Assembly: GCF_024362365.1 (NCBI RefSeq)
Contig: NZ_CP101464.1
Location: 2,790,001 to 2,854,000 of the forward strand
Source: Janibacter sp. CX7
Lineage (GTDB): Bacteria; Actinomycetota; Actinomycetes; Actinomycetales; Dermatophilaceae
Direction: 5' to 3'
DNA: 64,000 bases
Shown: one piece after another, positions 9,441 through 16,986 of the stretch
Position numbering within the stretch: position 1 is the first letter of the stretch
Layout of the letters: each line of letters starts with the position of its first letter
Program-made: the position numbers and the translations under genes
The notes under the pieces: generated by a model
The model's input: the letters and a program-made list of their open reading frames with translations, nothing else
Told to the model about the DNA's origin: nothing
Database searches by the model: none

Positions 9441-9472
9441 AACTCCGCAGGACCCTAGGGTTTTGCAGGGTT
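9441..9472. repeat. 32-bp CCTAGG palindrome, copy B
   Basis: Same element as copy A with small changes (AACTCCGCAGGACC on the left, TTTTGCAGGGTT on the right), 42 bp downstream of it. The pair sits just upstream of the AbiEi-like gene. Confidence 0.9.
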
Positions 9473-9531
9473 GATGCCTGGCCTGTGGATAACGGCGGCG
9501 CCGGGTGCCGCCGCTCGGCCACGGTGGGGGC

Positions 9532-10470
9532 ATGCCCGGACCTCCTGCTCGCCACCGAGACATCTCCGCCCTGCGTGACCTGCCGCTCTTCACCAGCAGA
9601 GAAGCTCGCGAAGCGCGCCTGTCCGGGCACGACCTGGCGATCTTGGCCCGGCGCCAGCTCGTCTTGCGGGTCGCCCGCGGGTGGTACTCCTGCCTCGTCG
9701 ACGCCTCGGAGGAAGAGCTCCACGTCCTCAGGACGGTCGCCAACCTGCGCCTCCTCGGCGGCACCGCGGTGGCGTCCGGCATGTCCGCCGCCCTGGTCCA
9801 CGGGCTGCCGCTCGCCAGGTGTGACCTGTCCACCGTCGAGATCGCCACCGAGGGGGTCGGCCACGGCCGAACCCGGCAGGGTGTGCGCGTCAGCGAGCAC
9901 GCGACGAAGGGGGCGCAGCGGCTGGCCGTCCACGTGCCGCTCGTGGGCACGAGCGTCCCCGTCGTCGACCTCGCGAGCGCGATCGTCGGGACGGCGCTGT
10001 CCGGGGCCACGTCCGCGGCCCTCGTCGCCGCCGACCACGCGGTCCGCCACGAGGTGTGCACCTCCGAGCAGATCCAACAGGCACTGGCGGCTCGACACGG
10101 CTTCCGTGGGATTGCCCGGGCCCGCACCGCCCTCGAAATCGTCGATGGCAAGCACGAGTCACCCGGCGAGACCTTGACCGCGATGATCCTGCGCGAAGGG
10201 CCGTGGGACTTCGAGCCCCAACTGCGGGTGAGCGCGCGCGGCCGCAACTTTCGGCTCGACTTCGCGCTGCGTGAGCACAAGGTCGCCATCGAGTTCGACG
10301 GCGAGGGCAAGTACACCGGTCCCGAGGTGATGGAGGACCAGCTGGCTCGGCAGGCAGCACTCGAGGCCGAAGGGTGGGTCTTCGTGCGACTGGGCTGGGC
10401 CGACCTGGACGATCCTTCGACGCTCCTGCGACGGATCGCCGACGCTGTCGCCATCGCCGACGCGCGCTGA
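9532..10470 (+). CDS. AbiEi antitoxin/DUF559-like protein
   Basis: A 312-residue cytosolic protein. ATG 9532 is preferred because GGTGGGGG precedes it; an ATG at 9505 is also in frame. The N-terminal 'LPLFTSREAREARLSGHDLAILARRQLVLRVARGWYS' resembles the winged-helix AbiEi antitoxin domain. The C-terminal part (FRLDFALREHKVAIEFDGEGKY...EGWVFVRLGWADL) has the D...E.D.. pattern of the restriction-endonuclease-like DUF559/Vsr fold. Such proteins are frequent, often multicopy, orphan genes in actinobacteria. No AbiEii toxin nucleotidyltransferase lies beside it. It is bracketed on both sides by pairs of the CCTAGG palindrome. Its function is unproven. Confidence 0.7.
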   Translation: MPGPPARHRDISALRDLPLFTSREAREARLSGHDLAILARRQLVLRVARGWYSCLVDASEEELHVLRTVANLRLLGGTAVASGMSAALVHGLPLARCDLSTVEIATEGVGHGRTRQGVRVSEHATKGAQRLAVHVPLVGTSVPVVDLASAIVGTALSGATSAALVAADHAVRHEVCTSEQIQQALAARHGFRGIARARTALEIVDGKHESPGETLTAMILREGPWDFEPQLRVSARGRNFRLDFALREHKVAIEFDGEGKYTGPEVMEDQLARQAALEAEGWVFVRLGWADLDDPSTLLRRIADAVAIADAR

Positions 10471-10518
10471 TCTCCCCTTCGCCGCCGGTCCACCGCCGAC
10501 CACGACCCGGCATGACAG

Positions 10519-10550
10519 AACCCTGCAAGACCCTAGGGTTTTGCAGGGTT
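10519..10550. repeat. 32-bp CCTAGG palindrome, copy C
   Basis: A near-perfect copy: left arm AACCCTGCAAGACCCTAG, right arm GGTTTTGCAGGGTT. It lies 48 bp after the AbiEi-like gene and pairs with copy D. Confidence 0.9.
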
Positions 10551-10561
10551 CTGGGGCCGTC

Positions 10562-10593
10562 AACTGCGCAGGACCCTAGGGTCTTGCGAAGTT
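10562..10593. repeat. 32-bp CCTAGG palindrome, copy D
   Basis: A diverged copy (AACTGCGCAGGACC ... GTCTTGCGAAGTT) 43 bp after copy C, between the AbiEi-like gene and the convergent hisC-type gene. Confidence 0.85.
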
Positions 10594-10616
10594 GCGGGCC
10601 AGGGGTAGGTGGCAGG

Positions 10617-11690
10617 TCAGGCCGGGCCGAAGGCCCGGGCCACCGCGATCAGGCGGTCGTTGGCCTCGGGCTCGCCGATGGTCACCCGCACGCCGTCGGT
10701 GCCGTAGGGGCGCACGGACAGGCCGGCCTCCGTGCAGGCGGCGACGAAGTCGGCCGTGCGCTCGCCGAGCGGGAACCACACGAAGTTGGCCTGACTCGGG
10801 GTCATCTGCCAGCCGGCCTCGGCGAGGGCGGCGAGGACCCGCTCGCGCTCGGCGACGATCTCCTTGACCCGCACGTCGAGCTCGTCCTTCGCCTCGAGCG
10901 AGGCGACCGCCGCGGCCTGGGCGAGCAGGTTGACGCCGAAGGGGGTCGCGGTCTTGCGCAGCGCCTCGGCCACCGGCTCCGGCGCGACGGCGTAGCCGAC
11001 GCGCAGCCCGGCGAGGCCGTAGGCCTTGGAAAAGGTGCGCAGGAGCATGACGTTGCCGTGCTCGCGACGCAGGGAGAGCCCGTCGACCTCCCCTTCGCCC
11101 TCCACGAACTCGAGATAGGCCTCGTCGACGACGACGAGGACGTCACGCGGCACCTTGGCGATGAAGGCTTCGAGCTCCGCGTGGGTCACCGACGGACCGG
11201 TCGGGTTGTTGGGGGTGCACACGAGCACGACGCGGGTGCGGTCGGTGATCGCGGCGGCCATCGCGTCGAGGTCGTGGCGCTGGTCGGCGGTCAGCGGCAC
11301 CTGGACCGACACGGCGCCGGCGATGGCGACGACGATCGGGTAGGCCTCGAAGGAGCGCCACGCGTAGACGACCTCGTCACCCGGGTCGCACGTCGACTGG
11401 ATGATCTGCGCGAGCACGCCCACCGACCCGGTACCGGTCGCGATCTGCTCGCGCGGCACGTCGAGGTGCGCGGCGAGGGCGTCGGTGAGGGCCGTGACCC
11501 CCATGTCGGGGTAGCGGTTGACCCCGGCGGCGGCCTGCGTGATGACGTCGACGACCGAAGGGAGGGGAGGGTACGGATTCTCGTTGGAAGAGACCTTGTA
11601 GACCGTCACTCCGTCACGCGGGGCGGGCGGCTTGCCGGCCACGTAGGCGGGGACCTGGTCGAGGGCGGAGCGCAGCCGGGGTGACGTCAT
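10617..11690 (-). CDS. hisC: Histidinol-phosphate/aromatic aminotransferase (HisC family)
   Basis: A 357-residue class I/II aminotransferase; the start at 11690 ([10 protein letters not shown]) is the usual length for the family. It has the HisC hallmark [16 protein letters not shown], the PLP-lysine motif [17 protein letters not shown] and [11 protein letters not shown]. It transfers the amino group from glutamate to imidazole-acetol phosphate or an aromatic 2-oxoacid. There are no other histidine genes nearby, so it may be the second HisC paralog of actinobacteria, which often acts as a phenylalanine/tyrosine aminotransferase (pat). It is flanked by palindrome pairs C/D and E/F. Confidence 0.88.
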   Translation of the reverse strand: MTSPRLRSALDQVPAYVAGKPPAPRDGVTVYKVSSNENPYPPLPSVVDVITQAAAGVNRYPDMGVTALTDALAAHLDVPREQIATGTGSVGVLAQIIQSTCDPGDEVVYAWRSFEAYPIVVAIAGAVSVQVPLTADQRHDLDAMAAAITDRTRVVLVCTPNNPTGPSVTHAELEAFIAKVPRDVLVVVDEAYLEFVEGEGEVDGLSLRREHGNVMLLRTFSKAYGLAGLRVGYAVAPEPVAEALRKTATPFGVNLLAQAAAVASLEAKDELDVRVKEIVAERERVLAALAEAGWQMTPSQANFVWFPLGERTADFVAACTEAGLSVRPYGTDGVRVTIGEPEANDRLIAVARAFGPA

Positions 11691-11730
11691 GCCCGGCACC
11701 CTAGTGGCCCGCCTCTCCACGGGACGCCAC

Positions 11731-11762
11731 AGCCCTGCAGGACCCTAGGGTCTTGCAGGGTT
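11731..11762. repeat. 32-bp CCTAGG palindrome, copy E
   Basis: Arms AGCCCTGCAGGACCCTAG and GGTCTTGCAGGGTT; 42 bp before copy F, upstream of the hisC-type gene and downstream of the holin-like gene. Confidence 0.9.
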
Positions 11763-11772
11763 GGAAGGCCGG

Positions 11773-11804
11773 AACTCTGCAGGACCCTAGGGTCTTGCAG
11801 AGTG
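11773..11804. repeat. 32-bp CCTAGG palindrome, copy F
   Basis: Arms AACTCTGCAGGACCCTAG and GGTCTTGCAGAGTG. The two ends change together (CTCTGCA with TGCAGAG), which keeps the pairing. Confidence 0.9.
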
Positions 11805-11838
11805 TCGGGGCGCAGAGCTGGGCTGCAGAGGCTCTGGG

Positions 11839-12237
11839 TCAGCGGTCGAGGTCCTCCTTCTCCGGCAGCACCCAGTTGAGGATCATCGAGACGATGGTGA
11901 TGACGAGGGCGCCGATGACCGCGTCCCACCAGAACTTCGTGATCTCGAAGTCGAGGCCCAGCGGCGAGGCGATCCACTCGGTCAGCTGCAGGAGGAAGGC
12001 GTTGACGACGAAGGTGAACAGGCCCAGCGTCAGGACGATCGCGGGGAAGGCGAGCACCTTGGCGATCGGCTTCACGATCGCGTTGACGACACCGAAGATC
12101 AGGGCGACGAGGACGATCGTGGCGAACTTCGAGGCGAAGGTCGCGCTGCCGTCGGCGAGGTGGATGCCGTCGATGAGCCACGCGCAGACCCACAGCGCCA
12201 CGGCGTTGACACCGGTCCGGATCAGGAAGTTGGTCAT
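11839..12237 (-). CDS. Phage-holin-family 4-TM membrane protein
   Basis: A 132-residue protein (start 12237, MTNFLIRTGVNA) with four hydrophobic helices and the conserved 'FGVVNAIVKPIAKVLAFP' and 'NAFLLQLTEWI' segments of the actinobacterial 'phage holin family' (DUF360-like) proteins. These are widespread chromosomal membrane proteins of unknown role and are not evidence of a prophage; no phage genes are nearby. It is divergent from the substrate-binding/VWA gene. Confidence 0.8.
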   Translation of the reverse strand: MTNFLIRTGVNAVALWVCAWLIDGIHLADGSATFASKFATIVLVALIFGVVNAIVKPIAKVLAFPAIVLTLGLFTFVVNAFLLQLTEWIASPLGLDFEITKFWWDAVIGALVITIVSMILNWVLPEKEDLDR

Positions 12238-12365
12238 GGCCCCAGCATGGCAGCCCGACGTGATCGTGGGCACGTGACGGTCCGCGCCGGGCCACCCGAG
12301 GTCACCCGTGGTCCATACTTGACCGGCCGGTAGCGACGGAGTATCGGCGATGGAGGACAGCACGG

Positions 12366-14135
12366 ATGAGCGACGGACGCCCGGGACGACGACACGACCT
12401 GTGGGACGACGACGAGCAGGAGACCTCGCGCGCGACCTCCGCGAGCGAGCGGACCGGCTCCGCGGCGAGGTCGAAGGGGGCGGCCGCGGCTGCCGCAGGC
12501 CCCGCACCTTCGCGCCGGTCGCGACGTGAGCAGGAGTCGAGCAAGCGTCGCTGGCTGGTTCCGGTCGCGATCCTGCTCGTCCTCGCCCTCTGCGGCGGCG
12601 GCGCCTGGGCGGCCCTCGGTGGCGGCGGTGACGACACCGCCTGCGAGGGCGACCCGCTGACCGTGGCGGCCACCCCCGAGATCGCCGATGCGCTCGAGGA
12701 CGCCCTGGCCAAGGTGCGCGAGAGCGACTCCTGCGCCAACTTCGACATCTCGTCGACCTCCGCCGCCGACGCGGCGAAGAACATCAACGACGGCAACGGC
12801 CCGGACATCTGGGTCCCCGACAGCTCGACCTGGATCGACGCGGTCGACCCGACGAAGACGACCGGTCAGTGGCTCGAGGGCAGCTCGATCGCCTCCTCCC
12901 CCGTCGTCCTCGCGTCGAGCCGGGAGCAGAAGGACGCGGTGAGCAGCTTCAGCTCCTGGGCCAACCTCGTCAACCAGGACGGCGGGCTGCGGATGGCCAA
13001 CCCCGACTCCGACACCGCCAGCCGCCTTGCGTACCACGCCAGCCGCATCGGCCAGCCGGGCAAGATCGGCCTCGACACCGGCAAGCGGCTGATCTTCATG
13101 TCGCGCTTCGCCGCGAGCTCGCTCCCCCAGCTCTTCGACGGCTACGCCAACGACCCGGCGAAGAGCCAGCCCTTCCCGGCCTCGGAGCAGCAGATCGCCG
13201 CGTGGAACACGGACAACGGCGACGCCACCCCCCTTCGCGCCGTGATGCCGGACAAGGGCACGCTGACGCTCGACTACCCGTGGATCACCAACCCGACCCT
13301 CGCCGGCGACGACCTCAAGGCCGCCGAGAGCGCCCGCAAGGAGCTCGGCTCGCTCGAGGTGCGCCAGGCCCTCACCGACGCCGGCTTCCGCGACTCCAAG
13401 GGTGGCGGCGGGCCGAAGATCGACGGCAAGGCCCCGGCGAAGCTCACCGCGCTCTCGCCACTCGACCGCAACGAGCGGATCGCCGCCGTCGAGCAGTGGG
13501 ACGTCATGCGCACGGACATGCGGATGCTCGCCCTCATCGACGCCTCCGGCTCGATGAAATGGGACAGCCCGACGCCTGGCCAGACGCGCTGGGACGTGAC
13601 GAAGGGAGCGCTGCTCCAGGGCGCCGAGATGCTCCCCGCGGGCAGCCAGGTCGGCGCATGGGCCTTCAGCAGCGATCGGGCCAAGGGCAAGGACTACGAG
13701 GAGATCGCCCCGGTCAAGCGACTGGACGCCGCCGTCGGCACGGGCAGCCACCGCGACCGGCTGCTCCGGCTCATCAACGGCTCGGACAAGCTCATCGAGG
13801 GCGACACCGCGCTCTACGACTCGATCTGGGCCGCCCACCAGCAGATGGTCAAGGACTACGACCCCGACTACGTCAACTCGATCGTCGTCTTCACCGACGG
13901 GGAGAATGACGACCCCAACGGCGGGCTCGCGCTCAACCAGCTGCTCAAGAAGCTCGACGAGAGCTACGACCCGAAGCGCCCCGTGCGCGTCGTGACGATC
14001 GGCATGGGCGAGGCCGACCCGACGGCCCTGCAGAAGATCGCCGACGAGACCGGCGGCACCAGCTACATCGCCGAGACCCCCGACGACATCGAGCGCGTCT
14101 TCGTCCAGGCGCTGCTCGCGCGCACGCGCGACTGA
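12366..14135 (+). CDS. Membrane-anchored substrate-binding and VWA domain protein
   Basis: A 589-residue protein. A basic, Ser/Ala-rich cytoplasmic segment (1-60) leads to one transmembrane helix (about residues 62-80). A periplasmic-binding-like domain (about 95-330) then resembles bacterial extracellular solute-binding proteins. The C-terminal von Willebrand A domain has a complete MIDAS: DASGS (DxSxS) at about residue 395 and a later FTDGENDD. Such fusions occur in actinobacteria; the ligand is unknown and a metal-dependent adhesion or sensing role is only inferred. It precedes the amino acid ABC operon but is separated from it by a hairpin. Confidence 0.8.
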   Translation: MSDGRPGRRHDLWDDDEQETSRATSASERTGSAARSKGAAAAAAGPAPSRRSRREQESSKRRWLVPVAILLVLALCGGGAWAALGGGGDDTACEGDPLTVAATPEIADALEDALAKVRESDSCANFDISSTSAADAAKNINDGNGPDIWVPDSSTWIDAVDPTKTTGQWLEGSSIASSPVVLASSREQKDAVSSFSSWANLVNQDGGLRMANPDSDTASRLAYHASRIGQPGKIGLDTGKRLIFMSRFAASSLPQLFDGYANDPAKSQPFPASEQQIAAWNTDNGDATPLRAVMPDKGTLTLDYPWITNPTLAGDDLKAAESARKELGSLEVRQALTDAGFRDSKGGGGPKIDGKAPAKLTALSPLDRNERIAAVEQWDVMRTDMRMLALIDASGSMKWDSPTPGQTRWDVTKGALLQGAEMLPAGSQVGAWAFSSDRAKGKDYEEIAPVKRLDAAVGTGSHRDRLLRLINGSDKLIEGDTALYDSIWAAHQQMVKDYDPDYVNSIVVFTDGENDDPNGGLALNQLLKKLDESYDPKRPVRVVTIGMGEADPTALQKIADETGGTSYIAETPDDIERVFVQALLARTRD

Positions 14136-14157
14136 GCAGCGGTCACGACACGGTGAA

Positions 14158-14187
14158 GGTCGCGGCGGGGGTGTCCCCGCCGCGACC
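14158..14187. terminator. Terminator hairpin
   Basis: A perfect 13-bp GC-rich stem (GGTCGCGGCGGGG with its complement) with a GTGT loop, 22 bases after the stop of the VWA gene. It probably separates that gene from the ABC transporter operon. Confidence 0.7.
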
Positions 14188-14257
14188 GGCACGGTGGCAC
14201 CATGGCCCGACAACCGGGCACATCCCCACGTGCCCCACTGCATCTGGAGGACACACC

Positions 14258-15148
14258 ATGCGCCGTGCACACGTCGCTCTCTTCGCCTCGCTCGCCCTCG
14301 GTGCGGGCGCCCTGACCGCGTGCGGGTCGGACTCGCTCGACGGGACCGACGCCGGCGGGGGTGGCGAGACCTCGGCCAAGGAGGTCAAGGTCGACGACGC
14401 CGTCGCGAAGCTCGTGCCCGAGGACGTCAAGAGCAAGGGCACGCTCAACATCGGCTCCGACGCCTCCTACGCGCCCAACGAGTTCCTCGGTGACGACGGC
14501 AAGACCGTCGAGGGCATGGACGTCGAGCTCTTCGACGCCGCCGCCGCCAAGATGGGCCTGAAGACGTCGTGGAAGAACGCCTCCTTCGACTCGCTGATCC
14601 TCGGCGTCAGCTCCGACAAGTACGACGTCGCGGTCAGCTCCTTCACGATCAACGACGAGCGCAAGAAGCAGGTCAACATGATCAGCTACTTCGACGCCGG
14701 CACCCAGTGGGTCACCGCCAAGGGCAACCCGGGCAAGGTCGACCCCAAGGACCCGTGCGGCGCGACCGTCGGCGTGCAGAAGGGCACCGTCCAGTTCGAC
14801 GAGCTCGAGGCGCTCAACAAGAAGTGCGACGACAAGATCAAGATCGTCGTCGAGCAGGAGCAGTCCAAGGTGACCGCGAGCCTCGTCTCCGGCAAGACCG
14901 AGGCCATGGCGGCCGACTCCCCGATCAGCCTCTACGCCGTCAAGCAGCAGGGCGAGGAGCTCGAGGCCCTCGGTGACATCTACGACTCGGCCCCCTACGG
15001 CATCGTCGTCCCGAAGGACCAGAAGGAGTTCGGCGAGGCCATCGCCGCCGCCTTCGAGTCCATGAAGAAGGACGGCACCTACGAGCAGATCCTCAAGGAC
15101 TGGGGCAACGAGTCCGGCGGCATCGACGAGTTCTCCGTCAACCCCTGA
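14258..15148 (+). CDS. Polar amino acid ABC transporter, substrate-binding lipoprotein
   Basis: A 296-residue solute-binding protein of family 3. ATG 14258 is preceded by TGGAGG. The signal peptide ends in the lipobox LTAC, so the protein is lipid-anchored outside the membrane. 'KGTLNIGSDASYAPNEFLGDDGKTVEGMDVELFDAAAAKMG' and 'DVAVSSFTINDERKKQ' are classic family-3 segments for polar amino acids. Its stop overlaps the permease start by one base (TGATG). The exact substrate (glutamine, glutamate, arginine or other) cannot be read from the sequence. Confidence 0.9.
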   Translation: MRRAHVALFASLALGAGALTACGSDSLDGTDAGGGGETSAKEVKVDDAVAKLVPEDVKSKGTLNIGSDASYAPNEFLGDDGKTVEGMDVELFDAAAAKMGLKTSWKNASFDSLILGVSSDKYDVAVSSFTINDERKKQVNMISYFDAGTQWVTAKGNPGKVDPKDPCGATVGVQKGTVQFDELEALNKKCDDKIKIVVEQEQSKVTASLVSGKTEAMAADSPISLYAVKQQGEELEALGDIYDSAPYGIVVPKDQKEFGEAIAAAFESMKKDGTYEQILKDWGNESGGIDEFSVNP

Positions 15149-16164
15149 TGTCCGGCACGAGCAGCGCGGCGGTCCCCCCTTCGGCAGGCGAAGGGGGGAC
15201 CGCCCCCGTGTCCGAGGAGGCCGGCCCCATCGACGCCGTCCCGGTCCGTCACCCCGGCCGGTGGGTGGCGCTCGTGGTCATCGCGGTGATCTTCGCGATG
15301 ATCATCAGCAGCTTCGTCACGAACCCGCGGTGGGACTGGCCCTTCGCCTTCCAGGTGATGAACTACTCCCCGGTCCTCGAGGGACTGCTCAAGGGCACGA
15401 TCCTCGCGACGATCGGGTCCATGGTCATCGGCGTCACCCTCGGCATCGTCATCGGCGTCATGAGGCTCTCCGACAACCCGGTGCTGAAGTTCGTCGGCTT
15501 CCTCTACACCTGGTTCTTCCGCGGGATCCCGCGCCTGGTGCTCGTCGTCCTCTTCGGCACGGGCATCGGATACCTCTACCCGCGCTTCGACATCGGGCCC
15601 TTCCCCTTCAGCCAGCAGCTCGCCGGCTGGCTGGGCCTGAGCAGCGACCTGACGCTCTTCACCTTCAACGTCAACCAGATCAGCAGCTCGCTCATCTGGG
15701 GCATCATCGCCATGGGCCTGTCGGAGGCCGCCTACATGGCCGAGATCGCCCGCGCCGGCATCATGTCGGTCGACGAGGGCCAGCGTGAGGCCGCCGCCGC
15801 GCTCGGCATGAAGCCGAGCCTGTCGATGCGGCGCGTCATCCTGCCGCAAGCGATGCGCGTCATCATCCCGCCGACGGGCAACGAGACGATCGCGATGCTC
15901 AAGGACACCTCGCTGCTCATGGCGCTGCCGCTGAGCACCGAGCTCTTCTTCCAGGCGCAGGCCATCGGCAACCGGACGCTGAAGATCATGCCGACGCTCA
16001 TGGCCGCCTGCCTCTGGTACCTGATCATCACGTCGGTCCTCATGGTCGGGCAGTACTTCCTCGAGCGGCACTTCGGTCGCGGCTACGGCAACACGCGCAC
16101 CCAGATCAGGACCGAGACCACCCGCACCCGCCTCATGGGCCTGACGATCGGAGGCGGCAAGTGA
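15148..16164 (+). CDS. Polar amino acid ABC transporter permease
   Basis: A 338-residue permease of the HisM/GlnP type with a long N-terminal extension. The ATG overlaps the stop of the binding protein; a GTG at 15208 is an alternative that would leave the hairpin at 15169-15203 untranslated. The inner-membrane EAA-loop segment '[29 protein letters not shown]' is well conserved and precedes '[19 protein letters not shown]'. Both subunits of the channel may come from this single gene. The stop overlaps the ATPase start by four bases. Confidence 0.9.
   Translation: MSGTSSAAVPPSAGEGGTAPVSEEAGPIDAVPVRHPGRWVALVVIAVIFAMIISSFVTNPRWDWPFAFQVMNYSPVLEGLLKGTILATIGSMVIGVTLGIVIGVMRLSDNPVLKFVGFLYTWFFRGIPRLVLVVLFGTGIGYLYPRFDIGPFPFSQQLAGWLGLSSDLTLFTFNVNQISSSLIWGIIAMGLSEAAYMAEIARAGIMSVDEGQREAAAALGMKPSLSMRRVILPQAMRVIIPPTGNETIAMLKDTSLLMALPLSTELFFQAQAIGNRTLKIMPTLMAACLWYLIITSVLMVGQYFLERHFGRGYGNTRTQIRTETTRTRLMGLTIGGGK
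15169..15203 (+). promoter_or_regulatory. 15-bp perfect hairpin at the binding protein/permease junction
   Basis: GCGGTCCCCCCTTCG (15169-15183) and its exact complement (15189-15203) enclose a 5-base loop, 21 bases after the binding-protein stop. It is built from inverted CCCCTTCG words. It could protect the upstream mRNA or attenuate permease expression relative to binding protein. Confidence 0.65.
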
Positions 16165-16967
16165 GCCAGCCACTCGTGCGCGCGGTGCAGGTGCGCAAGT
16201 CCTACGGCAGCAACGAGGTGCTCAAGGGCATCGACATGGAGGTCTCCCCCGGCGAGGTCGTCTGCCTGCTCGGGCCCTCCGGCTCGGGCAAGACGACCTT
16301 CCTGCGGTGCATCAACCAGCTCGAGGACATCCAGGCCGGGCGAATCTTCGTCGACGGCGACCTCATGGGCTACAAGGTCAAGGGCGAGCGCCTGCACCGC
16401 CTGAAGGACAAGGAGATCGCCGCCCAGCGCCGCGAGATCGGCATGGTCTTCCAGCGGTTCAACCTCTTCCCCCACATGACGGCCCTCGAGAACGTCATGG
16501 AGGCTCCGGTGCGCGTGCAGCGTCGTGCGAAGGGAGAGGTCCGCGCCGAGGCGCTCGAGCTGCTCGACAAGGTGGGTCTCGGTGACAAGTCGAGCGCATA
16601 CCCCGGTCAGCTCTCCGGTGGGCAGCAGCAGCGGGTCGCCATCGCCCGGGCCCTCGCGATGAAGCCCAAGCTCATGCTCTTCGACGAGCCGACCTCGGCC
16701 CTCGACCCCGAGCTCGTCGGCGAGGTCCTCGAGGTCATGCGCGACCTCGCCGGCCAGGGCATGACGATGATCGTCGTCACCCACGAGATGGCCTTCGCTC
16801 GCGACGTCGCCGACCGGGTCGTCTTCATGGACGGCGGGGTCGTCGTCGAGCAGGGCACCCCGAGCGAGGTCATCAGCAACCCGCAGCACGCGCGGACCAA
16901 GGACTTCCTGCGGCGGCTGCGTGCCGAGCACGAGAAGGTTGCCGAGGCGGTCGCCGACCTGGGGTGA
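16161..16967 (+). CDS. Polar amino acid ABC transporter ATP-binding protein
   Basis: A 268-residue ATPase of the GlnQ/HisP type starting at GTG 16161. It has Walker [10 protein letters not shown], the Q-loop [18 protein letters not shown], signature [15 protein letters not shown], Walker [14 protein letters not shown] and the H-loop TH. It completes the three-gene binding protein-permease-ATPase operon. A short stem (16941-16981) straddles its stop codon. Confidence 0.93.
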   Translation: MSQPLVRAVQVRKSYGSNEVLKGIDMEVSPGEVVCLLGPSGSGKTTFLRCINQLEDIQAGRIFVDGDLMGYKVKGERLHRLKDKEIAAQRREIGMVFQRFNLFPHMTALENVMEAPVRVQRRAKGEVRAEALELLDKVGLGDKSSAYPGQLSGGQQQRVAIARALAMKPKLMLFDEPTSALDPELVGEVLEVMRDLAGQGMTMIVVTHEMAFARDVADRVVFMDGGVVVEQGTPSEVISNPQHARTKDFLRRLRAEHEKVAEAVADLG

Positions 16968-16981
16968 GCAACCGCCTCGGC
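16941..16981. terminator. Possible bidirectional terminator
   Basis: GCCGAGGCGGT (16941-16951) pairs with ACCGCCTCGGC (16971-16981). An alternative stem GGGTGAGC/GCTCACCC lies inside and just beyond it. It overlaps the stop of the ATPase gene and sits just before the convergent monooxygenase stop. Confidence 0.5.
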
Positions 16982-16986
16982 GAGGC

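Larger units (their letters stand above)
9191..9531. other. Intergenic region between bkdA and the AbiEi-like gene
   Basis: This 341-bp gap holds no credible gene. It contains a small GC hairpin near 9241-9258, a low-complexity stretch and, from 9399, the first pair of 32-bp palindromes. The bkd promoter must lie in its left part, but no confident -35/-10 pair was recognised. Confidence 0.6.

Noticed and set aside
9532..10470. The palindrome-flanked gene as a transposase
   Set aside because: It has an AbiEi-type winged helix and a DUF559-like fold, without HUH, DDE or serine recombinase motifs.
11839..12237. Prophage remnant suggested by the holin-like protein
   Set aside because: The family is a common chromosomal actinobacterial membrane protein and no other phage gene is present.
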